Origin: JARDZU01 sp963730285
GTDB taxonomy: Bacteria; Actinomycetota; Acidimicrobiia; Spongiisociales; ZC4RG35
Assembly (NCBI GenBank): GCA_963730285.1
Contig: CAVSQY010000005.1
Span: 1-64,000, forward strand
Length of the DNA stretch: 64,000 bases
Reading direction: 5' to 3'
In this document: positions 41,690 through 50,235 of the stretch, piece by piece
Position numbering within the stretch: position 1 is the stretch's first letter
How the letters are laid out: each line of letters starts with the position of its first letter
Made by a program: the position numbers and the translations under genes
The notes under the pieces: generated by a model
Told to the model about the DNA's origin: nothing
Database searches by the model: none
The model's input: only the letters and a program-made list of their open reading frames with translations

Positions 41690-43081
41690 ATGCTCCGCAT
41701 CAATGACACGTTGCAGCGCGCCGTGGTTCCCATTGAGCCCAGGGACGACGGAAAGATCTCCATGTACGTGTGTGGGCCTACGGTGCAATCGGAGCCGCAC
41801 GTTGGCCATGGCCGTTCAGCGGTGGCATTCGACTCGATCCGCCGCTATCTGATCTGGAGCGGCTACGAGGTCACCTTCGTTCGCAACGTCACTGACATCG
41901 AGGACAAGATCATCGCGGCGGCCAATGAGTCGGGAGAAACCGTCGCCGCGCTGGCGGAGAAGATGGGTCGTCGCTTCGCCGATGCCTATCGAGCGTTGGG
42001 AGCGTTGGAGCCGGACTACGAACCCAAGGCCACCGATCACATCCCGGGAATCATCGAGCTGATCGAGAGACTGATCGACCGTGGCCTTGCCTACCCTTCC
42101 GAGGGCGACGTCTACTTCTCGGTTAGGGCGTTCGAGGGGTATGGGAGCCTGTCGGGCCGGAATCTCGATGAGCTTCGCTCCGGGTCGAGGGTCGAGATCG
42201 GAGAATCGAAGCATGACCCGCTCGACTTCGCCCTGTGGAAGGGCGCCAAGCCTGGCGAACCGTGGTGGGATTCGCCCTGGGGACCCGGGCGGCCCGGTTG
42301 GCATATCGAGTGCTCAGCCATGGCGCTGTCCCTCCTGGGTGCCGACTTTGATATCCACGGTGGGGGTACCGATCTCATCTTTCCCCATCACGAGAACGAG
42401 ATCGCACAGAGCGAAGGCGCCACCGGTGAGCGTTTCGTCAGGTATTGGCTGCACAACGGCATGGTCAATCTGGGCGGGGAGAAGATGGCCAAATCCACCG
42501 GGCTGGTAGTCGATCTGAAGACGCTCATGGATCGTCACGGTGGCCGGGCACTCCGTCTCCTCTACCTTCGTGCCCATTACCGATCTCCCATCGAGTACTC
42601 ACCAGAGCTGTTGGAGGAGGCGAAGGAGGCCCTCGATCGCCTCGAGCGGCTCCTTTATCGTGCGACGCCCGGCTCGCCAGACGAGGATGCGCTCGCCTCC
42701 TTCCGGGCGGCGATGGATGACGATTTCGGCACCCCCCGGGCGGTCTCACAGCTCTTCGATCTGGTTAGGGAGGGAAATCGGCTGATCGACTCTGGTCAGG
42801 ATGCCGGCGCGGTCGTGGGGGCAGTCGATGAGATCTACCGGGTCCTGGGCCTCGCCGACGCCTCGGCTCCGCAGGCAGCCGAGCTCGACCTCGGCGACCT
42901 GGCGGCGAGGTTTGGGGTCGAGGGTGGTGGCGAGGAGATCATCGACAGCTTGATAGCCCTCCGCGAGGAGGCTCGTGGCGATCGGCGTTTCACTGATGCC
43001 GACCAGATCCGTGATGCCCTCGAAGAGTCCGGAATCGTGCTCGAGGATGGGCCCGATGGCACCCGCTGGCTACGGCAATAG
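41690..43081 (+). CDS. cysS: Cysteinyl-tRNA synthetase
   Basis: A 463-residue class I synthetase. The HIGH motif is HVGH in EPHVGHGRSAVAFDSIRRYL, KMSKS is KMAKS in NLGGEKMAKSTGLVVDL, and the zinc ligands are the Cys of MYVCGPTV, the Cys of WHIECSAM and the His of FPHHENE. It charges tRNA(Cys). The domain order and length fit the bacterial enzyme. It overlaps rlmB by 26 bases, the usual cysS-rlmB pair. Confidence 0.95.
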   Translation: MLRINDTLQRAVVPIEPRDDGKISMYVCGPTVQSEPHVGHGRSAVAFDSIRRYLIWSGYEVTFVRNVTDIEDKIIAAANESGETVAALAEKMGRRFADAYRALGALEPDYEPKATDHIPGIIELIERLIDRGLAYPSEGDVYFSVRAFEGYGSLSGRNLDELRSGSRVEIGESKHDPLDFALWKGAKPGEPWWDSPWGPGRPGWHIECSAMALSLLGADFDIHGGGTDLIFPHHENEIAQSEGATGERFVRYWLHNGMVNLGGEKMAKSTGLVVDLKTLMDRHGGRALRLLYLRAHYRSPIEYSPELLEEAKEALDRLERLLYRATPGSPDEDALASFRAAMDDDFGTPRAVSQLFDLVREGNRLIDSGQDAGAVVGAVDEIYRVLGLADASAPQAAELDLGDLAARFGVEGGGEEIIDSLIALREEARGDRRFTDADQIRDALEESGIVLEDGPDGTRWLRQ

Positions 43082-43784
43082 GGTCGAGGGCCTCCATGCT
43101 GTGGCCGCCGCTGCGTCGGCGGGCAGAGTGCGGAAGCTCTGGGTGGAAGAAGGTCGGCTCCGTCGCAGCGAGGTGCGGGAGATCGCCGACGAGGTCTCTC
43201 CTGACATCCTGACCGTGATCCCCGACGCCAGGGCTGTTGCCGAGACCGGCGAGCCACAGGGCTTGGTAGCGGAATGTGAGCCGATTCTCCCTGTTCCGAT
43301 CGACTCCCTCGCCGGTGACGCCACCGCCGTGATCGTGCTGGATCATCTCGAGGACCCGCACAACGTCGGAGCCATCGCCAGGAGTGCAGTGGCCGCCGGG
43401 ATGAGCGGCATGGTTGTCTCGTCGCGTCGGGCGGCGCCCCTTTCAGCAGTGGCCTTCAAATCTGCCGCCGGTGCTCTCGAGAAGCTGCCAGTCGCCGTTG
43501 TCGGTTCGATCCCGGAGGCATTGAGCAGGCTGACGGACCGCGGGGTCTGGGTGGTCGGCCTCGACGCCGGCGCCGCGAGGTCCCTCTTTGGCCTGGACCT
43601 ACTGACCGAGCCGGTTGCGGTCGTGGTCGGAGCCGAGGGCGAGGGCCTGAGCACCCTCGTCTCCAAACGCTGCGACCTTGTCGTGTCCATCCCGATGGCG
43701 GCCGACACCGAAAGTCTCAACGCTTCGGTTTCCGCTGCGCTGGCCGGCTTTGAGATAATGAGAGTGCGACGATTCCGCTCGTGA
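43056..43784 (+). CDS. rlmB: 23S rRNA (guanosine-2'-O-)-methyltransferase RlmB (TrmH family)
   Basis: A 242-residue SPOUT methyltransferase. N-terminal substrate domain starts GNRVEGLHAVAAAASAGRVR. The three SPOUT motifs are present: ILV-type VIVLDHLEDPHNVGAIARSA, VAVVVGAEGEGLSTLVSKRC and SIPMAADTESLNASVSAALA. It methylates G2251 in 23S rRNA. An in-frame ATG lies 9 bases upstream (43047), and the longer frame to 42975 is a cysS shadow. The tRNA-Thr(TGT) starts 2 bases after its stop. Confidence 0.92.
   Translation: MAPAGYGNRVEGLHAVAAAASAGRVRKLWVEEGRLRRSEVREIADEVSPDILTVIPDARAVAETGEPQGLVAECEPILPVPIDSLAGDATAVIVLDHLEDPHNVGAIARSAVAAGMSGMVVSSRRAAPLSAVAFKSAAGALEKLPVAVVGSIPEALSRLTDRGVWVVGLDAGAARSLFGLDLLTEPVAVVVGAEGEGLSTLVSKRCDLVVSIPMAADTESLNASVSAALAGFEIMRVRRFRS
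43751..43759 (+). promoter_or_regulatory. Possible extended -10 (TGAGATAAT) upstream of tRNA-Thr(TGT)
   Basis: TGAGATAAT, inside the 3' end of rlmB, fits an extended -10 element (TGnGATAAT) and would start transcription about 20 bases before the tRNA. No good -35 is visible. It would free the tRNA from the cysS-rlmB transcript. Confidence 0.35.
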
Positions 43785-43785
43785 C

Positions 43786-43858
43786 GCCGGGTTAGCTCAG
43801 TCGGTAGAGCAGCTGTCTTGTAAACAGCAGGTCATCGGTTCGATTCCGGTACCCGGCT
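43786..43858 (+). tRNA. tRNA-Thr (anticodon TGT)
   Basis: A 73-base cloverleaf: acceptor GCCGGGT paired with ACCCGGC, D arm GCTC-AGTCGGTA-GAGC, anticodon stem GCTGT/ACAGC around loop CTTGTAA giving TGT (threonine ACA and ACG), T stem ATCGG/CCGGT around TTCGATT, discriminator T, CCA not encoded. It begins one base after the rlmB stop codon. Confidence 0.96.
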
Positions 43859-43894
43859 CCGGATCAAATCCTCAATAAGCACAGGCATCACAAA

Positions 43895-43900
43895 TACCCT
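43895..43900 (+). promoter_or_regulatory. Putative -10 hexamer (TACCCT) for the DUF3263 gene
   Basis: TACCCT lies 7 bases before the ATG of the DUF3263 gene and no Shine-Dalgarno is present. Confidence 0.4.
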
Positions 43901-43907
43901 CAACGGG

Positions 43908-44138
43908 ATGCTTGGTGAGGACGATCGCGCAATTCTCGAATTCGAGAGGGGTTGGTGGCTGGAGCCGGGGCCTAAGGATCAGGCCATCGAGTTCTCGTTG
44001 GGTCTGACCGCCGGGGCCTACTACGAGCGACTTCTCGCCATCGTGGCCGACGCCTCCTCCTTTGCCGTCGACCCGTTAACGGTTGCCAGAATCCGATCGA
44101 TGATTCAGGGAGATGCGATGGGGGAAGCGGTGAGCTGA
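43908..44138 (+). CDS. DUF3263-family small protein
   Basis: A 76-residue protein DRAILEFERGWWLEPGPKDQ then AIEFSLGLTAGAYYERLLAI, the DUF3263 pattern (a short helical protein with paired tryptophans), widespread in actinobacteria and often beside a LytR_C protein, as here. It resembles the start of a small DNA-binding helix-turn-helix, but function is not known. The stop overlaps the next ATG by one base (TGATG), so the pair is coupled. Confidence 0.8.
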   Translation: MLGEDDRAILEFERGWWLEPGPKDQAIEFSLGLTAGAYYERLLAIVADASSFAVDPLTVARIRSMIQGDAMGEAVS

Positions 44139-44689
44139 TGGCACGCGGGAAACACGCCGACGACGCAGAGAGCTCGTTCTATCGCGATCTGATAATGATG
44201 GCCCTTGGAATCGTCTTGGTGGGCGCTGCCGTGTTCCTGCTTCTCTATCTCTTCTCAGGCAGCCCGAGCACCGTCCCCTTGGACACGACCACCTCGACCG
44301 AGTTGGGAACGACAACCACCACCCTTCCTGGGACGAGCTCCTCTTCCGATCCATCCACTTCGACATCCAACGCCTCATCTACCTCGACCACGGTCCCGAT
44401 TCGCCCCGCCAGCGAGGTGAGGGTGGTGGTGCTCAACTCGCTTGGCCTGGCCGGCGCCGCCGGTCGGAAGACCCAGGAGCTCGCCGATGCCGGATATCAG
44501 ACCCAAGAGGCAGATGACTACGAGCCGACGCAGGACCCCTCCCGCATCTGGTACCGGGAAGGCTTCGATGCCGAGGCGAACGTGTTGGCGGAGTTTCTTC
44601 CCGACGCATTGGTCGAGCCAATTCCAGACCCGGATGTGGCGCCGGGAGCAGACGTGGTGATGGTGCTCGGCACCGGCTATCAAGAATGA
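44138..44689 (+). CDS. LytR_C-domain membrane protein
   Basis: A 183-residue protein with a cytoplasmic N-terminus, one membrane helix LIMMALGIVLVGAAVFLLLY (about 18-40), a long Ser/Thr linker (TTTSTELGTTTTTLPGTSSS and onward, about 47-87), and a C-terminal LytR_C domain with VRVVVLNSLGLAGAAGRKTQ and ADVVMVLGTGYQE. LytR_C domains occur in cell-wall ligase regulators and bind cell-wall material. The linker would span the wall. It overlaps the next gene by 4 bases. Confidence 0.8.
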   Translation: MARGKHADDAESSFYRDLIMMALGIVLVGAAVFLLLYLFSGSPSTVPLDTTTSTELGTTTTTLPGTSSSSDPSTSTSNASSTSTTVPIRPASEVRVVVLNSLGLAGAAGRKTQELADAGYQTQEADDYEPTQDPSRIWYREGFDAEANVLAEFLPDALVEPIPDPDVAPGADVVMVLGTGYQE

Positions 44690-45552
44690 CACATCTTGCC
44701 GCCGGGCCACGGCGGGCGGCCCTGCGGGCTTGGTCCCTACCCGTCACATGGTTGGCCCTGATTGCTCTTGGCGTGTATCTCAAATGGCTCAGCCGTTCCA
44801 TAGCCCTCGACTTCGCCGCCTGGTGGCCATTGTGGGTGCTGATCGCCGTCTTCGGCTTCCTGGTTAGGCGCCGGAGGATTGGCCGGCTGCGGCTGTCCGG
44901 TTTCATACCCCTGTTGGCCCTGGCCGCCCTCGCGACCTTCACCTACGGTCATGTCGCCGGGTGGTCGGCGATGCCATCGTCATCGGTGCGCCTGGTTGGG
45001 CCGGCACAGGGAGCAGTTTCCACGGCAGCCATCTCAGCGCACATAGGCGGTGAGATGCGCGTGACTTCGGGTCAGTCGGGTTTCCTCTATGAAGTCGAGC
45101 CGATCCGGCGTGGCGGCGAAGTCGCGCTTCCTGACGCCACCGAGCAAATCCAAGGGCCCAACATGTCGATTCAGCTGAGGCCGATGCCGGATCCGGGTCT
45201 TTACACCTTTGCCGGGTGGGCCCTCGACCTCGACCCGACCCCGGATTGGAGTCTCTCGCTCCAAGGTGCGCTGGATGCCGATCTCAGCGGTCTTCATGTC
45301 ACCTCACTTCAGATCGATGGCACCGGCAATGTCGTGCTTGGCACCGTCAACAACAGCGTCCCTGTGACCGTGGCAGGCGACATCGAAGTGGTCGTGCCCG
45401 AGGGTTTGGCCGTTCGGGTCATGGGCGAGGCAGGAGTGCCATCGGACTGGGTCAAGATCGGTGAGGGCTGGGAGAGCCCCACACCGGGAGCCGGCTGGGT
45501 GTTTTCGGTGTCGGATTCGGCGCTCCTGTCTGTGACAACACGCACGCCCTGA
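44686..45552 (+). CDS. Membrane protein with a C-terminal beta-rich domain, function unknown
   Basis: A 288-residue protein. Three hydrophobic helices at the N-terminus (about 17-35, 44-60, 71-86), then an outer beta-rich domain with VPVTVAGDIEVVVPEGLAVR and PSDWVKIGEGWESPTPGAGW, loosely like LiaF/DUF-type adhesive domains also seen in the DUF4097 protein. No motif is diagnostic. It follows the LytR_C gene with overlap, so a cell-envelope role is likely. I do not recognise a specific family. Confidence 0.65.
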   Translation: MTHLAAGPRRAALRAWSLPVTWLALIALGVYLKWLSRSIALDFAAWWPLWVLIAVFGFLVRRRRIGRLRLSGFIPLLALAALATFTYGHVAGWSAMPSSSVRLVGPAQGAVSTAAISAHIGGEMRVTSGQSGFLYEVEPIRRGGEVALPDATEQIQGPNMSIQLRPMPDPGLYTFAGWALDLDPTPDWSLSLQGALDADLSGLHVTSLQIDGTGNVVLGTVNNSVPVTVAGDIEVVVPEGLAVRVMGEAGVPSDWVKIGEGWESPTPGAGWVFSVSDSALLSVTTRTP

Positions 45553-45624
45553 TTCTGCGACTGCACGCTTCTCCGGCCTTCGACGCCCCTGGCCGGGAGA
45601 CACGCACGCCCTGAGTGAGCGACA
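45538..45624. repeat. Imperfect 62-base duplication around the stop of the membrane-protein gene
   Basis: ACACGCACGCCCTGA occurs at 45538-45552 and again at 45600-45614, each followed after five bases by CGAC, so the unit is 24 bases (15 identical, 5 different, 4 identical). The first copy holds the stop codon TGA of the gene at 44686. It is a local tandem duplication. Confidence 0.6.
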
Positions 45625-45633
45625 GACCATCGT

Positions 45634-45639
45634 TACACT
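45634..45639 (+). promoter_or_regulatory. Putative -10 hexamer (TACACT) for the AI-2E-family gene
   Basis: TACACT lies 6 bases before the GTG start, with no Shine-Dalgarno in between. The hexamer is the same as before carD. Confidence 0.45.
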
Positions 45640-45645
45640 CCGCCG

Positions 45646-46899
45646 GTGCCCTCCGAACGGTTGAGAAGGACCGCGCTGATCGTATGGACCACCGTCGGGG
45701 TGGTCATCCTGGTCTATGTGGCCGGGTTTGTCGCCGGCTCGATCAGGGTCATTTGGCTGCCGGTTGCATTCGGGGCCGGCCTCGTCTTTCTGTTGGAGCC
45801 GGTGGTTCGCGCCTTTGAGCGTCTGCGCATGCCCCGCCCCATCGCTGCGATCCTCGCGGTGGCCGTCCTTGTCGCGTTGGTGCTGGCGACGGCGGCGGTG
45901 ATCTACCCGACCATCAAGCAGCAGGCGACAGACTTCGGACAGAGGCTTCCTGACCTCTATGACTCGCTGATCCAATGGCTGAAGGACACCGGGACGAATC
46001 TCGGCATCGACGTCAATTCGCTGTTGACCCAGCAGACCATCGAGGACTGGCTCAACGATCCGGCCAATCAGGACACCATTCAAAATCTATTGCTCGGTTT
46101 TGGTGCAGGCGCCGGGCAGGTGATCCGAAGTGTCACCGAGTCATTCGCAGTGTTGGTGCTGTCACCGGTCCTCGCCCTGTATGTGCTCATCGACCTGGAG
46201 AAGTTCAAGTCCAACACGCTCGAGATCACGCCCCCCCGTCACCGCGAGGAGATGGCGTACGTGGCCGGACAGCTCGGCACCGCACTCGGCTCGTTCGTGC
46301 GGGGCCAGTTGCTGGTGGCGGTGATAGTCGGAATTGCCTCCAGCATCGGCATGTGGGCCATCAACCTTCCGTTCTGGCTGATAGTGGGGATCCTGGCCGG
46401 CTTCCTCAACCTCATACCGTTCTTCGGCCCCGTGGTCGGAGGTGCGCTCGCCTTCCTTGTCGCCATCCTCAATGGCGACCCGAGTCAGGCCATTTGGGCG
46501 GTGGTCATCTTCACTGCCATTCAGCAGGTCGACAACCACGTCATAACCCCGCTGGTGCAGCGTGCGCGGGTGAACCTGTCTCCGATGGTCATCGTGCTCG
46601 CCTTGATCATCGGTGGCTCGTTGGCCGGTCTTCTCGGGGTGCTGGTGGCGGTGCCGGTCACGGCCATGATCAGGATCCTGATCGGGCACTTCTGGCGGAC
46701 CCGGGTCCTCGGCGAGACCTGGGGAGAGGCGAGCCAGCACATGATCGAGTACACAGAGCCCCCGGAGCGGATAGCCGGGATTCGACGTCGTCATCCCGAT
46801 CAGAGCCGGCTGTTCGACACCCAGGAGATGCAGACATTCGGGGGGAAACACCGTGGTGTGCCTGCACCGGGCGATCAGGGGGACGAGCCACCCGACTGA
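45646..46899 (+). CDS. AI-2E-family (PerM-like) permease
   Basis: A 417-residue integral membrane protein of the AI-2E/UPF0118 family: seven or eight helices with the family blocks FGAGAGQVIRSVTESFAVLV, IGMWAINLPFWLIVGILAGF and NLIPFFGPVVGGALAFLVAI, and QQVDNHVITPLVQRARVNLS. A hydrophilic C-terminal tail (about 355-417) follows. Family members export AI-2 or other small solutes, but the substrate here cannot be read. GTG start 6 bases after a -10-like hexamer. Confidence 0.85.
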   Translation: MPSERLRRTALIVWTTVGVVILVYVAGFVAGSIRVIWLPVAFGAGLVFLLEPVVRAFERLRMPRPIAAILAVAVLVALVLATAAVIYPTIKQQATDFGQRLPDLYDSLIQWLKDTGTNLGIDVNSLLTQQTIEDWLNDPANQDTIQNLLLGFGAGAGQVIRSVTESFAVLVLSPVLALYVLIDLEKFKSNTLEITPPRHREEMAYVAGQLGTALGSFVRGQLLVAVIVGIASSIGMWAINLPFWLIVGILAGFLNLIPFFGPVVGGALAFLVAILNGDPSQAIWAVVIFTAIQQVDNHVITPLVQRARVNLSPMVIVLALIIGGSLAGLLGVLVAVPVTAMIRILIGHFWRTRVLGETWGEASQHMIEYTEPPERIAGIRRRHPDQSRLFDTQEMQTFGGKHRGVPAPGDQGDEPPD

Positions 46900-46922
46900 G
46901 CTTCTACCTGGCGTGAGTCAGG

Positions 46923-47648
46923 TCAGACCTCACCAAGATACGCTGATCGCATCTGAGGATTGGCCAGGAGGGCATCCGAGGTGTCGCTGAGGACGATGCG
47001 GCCGGTCTGGAGGACGTAGCCGCGATCGGCGAAGGTGAGCGCCATGTTGGCGTTCTGCTCCACCACGAAGACCGTCGTCCCGGCCTTGTTGATCTGCTCG
47101 ATGATGTCGAAGTTCTGGGCGACGAGCACCGGAGCCAATCCCATGGACGGCTCGTCCATGAGCAGGACCTTGGGTCGGGCCATCAGCGCCCGGCCCATGG
47201 CGACCATCTGCTGCTCGCCTCCCGAGAGCGTCCCTGCCCGCTGGGTGAGACGCTCCTGGACCCTAGGGAACAGCTCAAACACCCGATCCAGGTCGTCATC
47301 CACAGACTCGCCCCTGCGAAGGTATGCGCCCATCTCCAGGTTCTCCCTGACGGTCATGCGCTGAAAGAGCCGCCGGTTCTCGGGAACCATGGTTATGCCG
47401 CTCTCCACACGCTGCGCAGTGTTCCACGCGTTGACATCTTCGCCTTCGAGGAAGACCACCCCTGAGGTGGGCTTGACGTAGCCCAGGATGGTCTTCAGCG
47501 TCGTCGTCTTGCCGGAGGCGTTACCACCGAGCAGACAGACCATTTCACCGTGATAGATGTCGATGTCGACATCCTTGAGGATGTGTGCCGGCCCGTAGTG
47601 GGTATTGACCCCTTTCAGGGACAAGACGGGCTTTCGATCCTGAGTCAT
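46923..47648 (-). CDS. livF: Branched-chain amino acid ABC transporter ATPase LivF
   Basis: A 241-residue ABC ATPase. Walker A CLLGGNASGKTTTLKTILGY (Ser in place of the usual Gly/Ala before GK), Q loop, signature TLSGGEQQMVAMGRALMARP, Walker B KVLLMDEPSMGLAPVLV and switch His in VFVVEQNANM. The LivF hallmarks GLAP and ANMAL are seen. Last gene of the livK-H-M-G-F operon, overlapping livG by 4 bases. It energises import of branched-chain amino acids or related amides. Confidence 0.9.
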   Translation of the reverse strand: MTQDRKPVLSLKGVNTHYGPAHILKDVDIDIYHGEMVCLLGGNASGKTTTLKTILGYVKPTSGVVFLEGEDVNAWNTAQRVESGITMVPENRRLFQRMTVRENLEMGAYLRRGESVDDDLDRVFELFPRVQERLTQRAGTLSGGEQQMVAMGRALMARPKVLLMDEPSMGLAPVLVAQNFDIIEQINKAGTTVFVVEQNANMALTFADRGYVLQTGRIVLSDTSDALLANPQMRSAYLGEV

Positions 47649-48433
47649 CCCGCCTCCTCGGCCGGTCGACCGAGATAGGCCTCGATGACCTGTTCATTGG
47701 TCGAGACCTCGGCATAGGAGCCTTCGGCGATCTTGACCCCGTGATCGAGCACGACCACCCGGTCCGACACATTGCGCACCACCTGCATGTCATGTTCGAT
47801 CAGGACGATGGTGAAACCCTTCTCGTCACGCAGACGGCCGATCAGCTCTGTGAGCTCCACGGTCTCCCGGGGGTTCATGCCCGCCGTCGGCTCGTCGAGG
47901 AGGAGGATGCGTGGCTGGGAGGCCATGGCCCGAGCGATCTCGAGACGACGCCGGTTGGCGTAGGAGAGAGCGAAAGCCGGCTGGTCATAGCGATATCCGG
48001 CAAGGCGGGTCCCGAAGAAGGAGAGGACCTCCTCGGCACGGGCGTCGATCTCTCGTTCCTCCCGGCGCTGGCCCGGTGTCTTGAGGATGGCGGCGATCAG
48101 CCCCGCCTTGGAGCGAGTGTGCTGACCGATCATCACATTCTCTTTGACCGTCATGGTGGGAAACAGGCGGACGTTCTGGAACGTTCGGGCCAGCCCCAGG
48201 GTGAGGATCTGGTTGGGCCGCAAGCCGACCAGCTCGGCTCCCTCGAAGCTGATGCTGCCCTCATCGGGAGTCTCCATTCCGGTGATCAGATTGAAGAAAG
48301 TGGTCTTGCCCGCCCCGTTGGGCCCGATGACGCTGACCACGGCTCCCTCGTCGACGTGGAGGTCGATCCCATTGATCGCTTTCAGGCCCCCGAAGGACTT
48401 TTCCAGCCCTCGAATCGTCAGGAGCTCACTCAT
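47645..48433 (-). CDS. livG: Branched-chain amino acid ABC transporter ATPase LivG
   Basis: A 262-residue ABC ATPase with Walker A SVIGPNGAGKTTFFNLITGM, the LivG block GLARTFQNVRLFPTMTVKEN, ABC-type ALSYANRRRLEIARAMASQP at the signature site (LivG reads YxxQR/RRLEIARA), Walker B ILLLDEPTAGMNPRETVEL, and IVLIEHDMQVVRNVSDRVVV. It forms a heterodimer with LivF. It overlaps both livM and livF by 4 bases. Confidence 0.93.
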   Translation of the reverse strand: MSELLTIRGLEKSFGGLKAINGIDLHVDEGAVVSVIGPNGAGKTTFFNLITGMETPDEGSISFEGAELVGLRPNQILTLGLARTFQNVRLFPTMTVKENVMIGQHTRSKAGLIAAILKTPGQRREEREIDARAEEVLSFFGTRLAGYRYDQPAFALSYANRRRLEIARAMASQPRILLLDEPTAGMNPRETVELTELIGRLRDEKGFTIVLIEHDMQVVRNVSDRVVVLDHGVKIAEGSYAEVSTNEQVIEAYLGRPAEEAG

Positions 48434-50232
48434 GCCTCACCCCCTTCTGCGGCAGGCTCGCCTGCGCCCGCCTGTTCGCCGTAGATCTCCAACCAGGCGT
48501 CCTGACTGAGCTCCTCCTGGTGCAACTCCTGGGCTCGGCGCTTGCTGGGTATGAATCCCTCAGGCTTGTTCAGCATCATCACGATCAGCAGGACGCCATA
48601 GAACAAGAACTGGTACTCGGAGAACTCACGCAGGAGATTGGGCAGCCCGATCAGGGCCAGGGCGCCCACGGCCACCCCGGGCACGCTCCCCATCCCACCG
48701 ACGATGATGATCACCAAAACGGTGATGGAAACGACGATGTCGAAGGAGTGGGGGAAAACGGATCCGATTTGGGCTGCGAACAGGGCACCTCCAAAGCTTG
48801 CCAGCACGGCGCCCACTATGAACGCCGACAGCTTGGCGGTGACGATGTTGATTCCCATTGCCTCGGCCACCGACTCGTCCTCACGCATCGCCATCCAGGC
48901 GCGACCCCAGCGTGACTTCTCCAGGGCGAAGGTGACGTATGCGGCGATAAGCACGAAGACCACGATCGGGTAGAAGTAGTCCTCCGGGCTGTTGAAGGTC
49001 AACGGGCCGATCTGGAGGTTGGGGATGTTGGTGATCCCCTGGGCGCCCCCGAAATAGGGCGACAGCCACTCGGAGTTGAGAAGGATCCTGGCGATCTCGC
49101 CAAATCCCAGAGTGACGATGGCGAGATAGTCGCCACGCATGCGGATCACAGGTGTGGCGACGGTGGTCCCGGCGATGGCGGCGGCGAACATCACTACCGG
49201 CAGCGCCAGGATCAAAGTGATCTGAGGCGCGAAGGCAGGGGACTGGGGCGAGGTGAGGATGGCCGCCGAGTAGGCACCGACGGCGAAGAAGGCGACGTAT
49301 CCGAGGTCGAGCAGACCCGCATACCCGACGACGATGTTGAGGCCGAGGGCCATCAGGAGGAAGATGCCGGCGCTGTCGAGCACCTGGCTCACGAAGGGCC
49401 CCATCACCTTGGGGAGGAACCAAAGCAAGATCACGATCACCACGGCTGCCACCGCAGACCACCTTGCCTGGTCGGACCTGGACATCCGATTGATCCTGGT
49501 CCTGAAGCTGACCTGTCTCCCGGCCAGGTACCAGTAGAAGGCGAAGAAGACGACGAAGAACACGATGGCTCCGGCCACAGTGAGCGCCCCGCCCCGTCTG
49601 ACATAGAGGAAGTCGATAGCCGCATCGACGTGGATCCCGGCGAAGAACTGCCCGACCAGGTCGGTCATCAGGCTCAGGATCAAAACCCACATCAAGGCCG
49701 GCATGAGCGAATGGCGAAGCCGGGTGGGGAGAACGTGAGTTCCCGCACCCAGGAGACCGGCCGCAGCCGAGATTAGGATCACCACCGGAACGGCGCTCGT
49801 CAGCGGGAGGCCGAAGCGCATGGTGTCTGCGAGGTCAGGGGAAAGCTCGACAAAGACCCCGCGCAGGTCTAGAACGTCCATGAGGATCAGCAATACGCCG
49901 ATGCCAACTCCGTTGAGGGCGCCGGCGATGACGCCGGCCAGAAGGTTGCGGGTCCCGGTCGTCGCCGCAGCGAATCCCTCGACCGCCTTGGGAGGGCTGC
50001 CCGCGGCCCATCCGAAGGCGAAGGCGACCAGATAGAGGAAGAGGAGCCCGAGCGGGAGGAACGGGTCGATGACGAGCCTCTCCTGGAAGGTCCCGACGAT
50101 CCCGGTGGCGGCCACGAGGATCATGACCGCGGCGCCTGAGGACCCAAGCTTGAAAGCTCGATTCAGCTCAAGCTCGGGGGCTTCCCGTAGCTCGACGGCC
50201 GGGGCGGTTGGTGGGGCTTTGACGTCGGCCAA
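48430..50232 (-). CDS. livM: Branched-chain amino acid ABC transporter permease LivM with long N-terminal membrane extension
   Basis: A 600-residue protein. The LivM core occupies about 280-575, with GLNIVVGYAGLLDLGYVAFF, RGDYLAIVTLGFGEIARILL, GGAQGITNIPNLQIG and AAQIGSVFPHSFDIVVSITV. Usual LivM proteins are 300-420 residues. Here about 275 extra residues at the N-terminus add roughly seven hydrophobic helices (with PELELNRAFKL preceding the first) of unknown role. It pairs with LivH. The gene overlaps livG by 4 bases and starts 4 bases after livH. Confidence 0.9.
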   Translation of the reverse strand: MADVKAPPTAPAVELREAPELELNRAFKLGSSGAAVMILVAATGIVGTFQERLVIDPFLPLGLLFLYLVAFAFGWAAGSPPKAVEGFAAATTGTRNLLAGVIAGALNGVGIGVLLILMDVLDLRGVFVELSPDLADTMRFGLPLTSAVPVVILISAAAGLLGAGTHVLPTRLRHSLMPALMWVLILSLMTDLVGQFFAGIHVDAAIDFLYVRRGGALTVAGAIVFFVVFFAFYWYLAGRQVSFRTRINRMSRSDQARWSAVAAVVIVILLWFLPKVMGPFVSQVLDSAGIFLLMALGLNIVVGYAGLLDLGYVAFFAVGAYSAAILTSPQSPAFAPQITLILALPVVMFAAAIAGTTVATPVIRMRGDYLAIVTLGFGEIARILLNSEWLSPYFGGAQGITNIPNLQIGPLTFNSPEDYFYPIVVFVLIAAYVTFALEKSRWGRAWMAMREDESVAEAMGINIVTAKLSAFIVGAVLASFGGALFAAQIGSVFPHSFDIVVSITVLVIIIVGGMGSVPGVAVGALALIGLPNLLREFSEYQFLFYGVLLIVMMLNKPEGFIPSKRRAQELHQEELSQDAWLEIYGEQAGAGEPAAEGGEA

Positions 50233-50235
50233 GAC

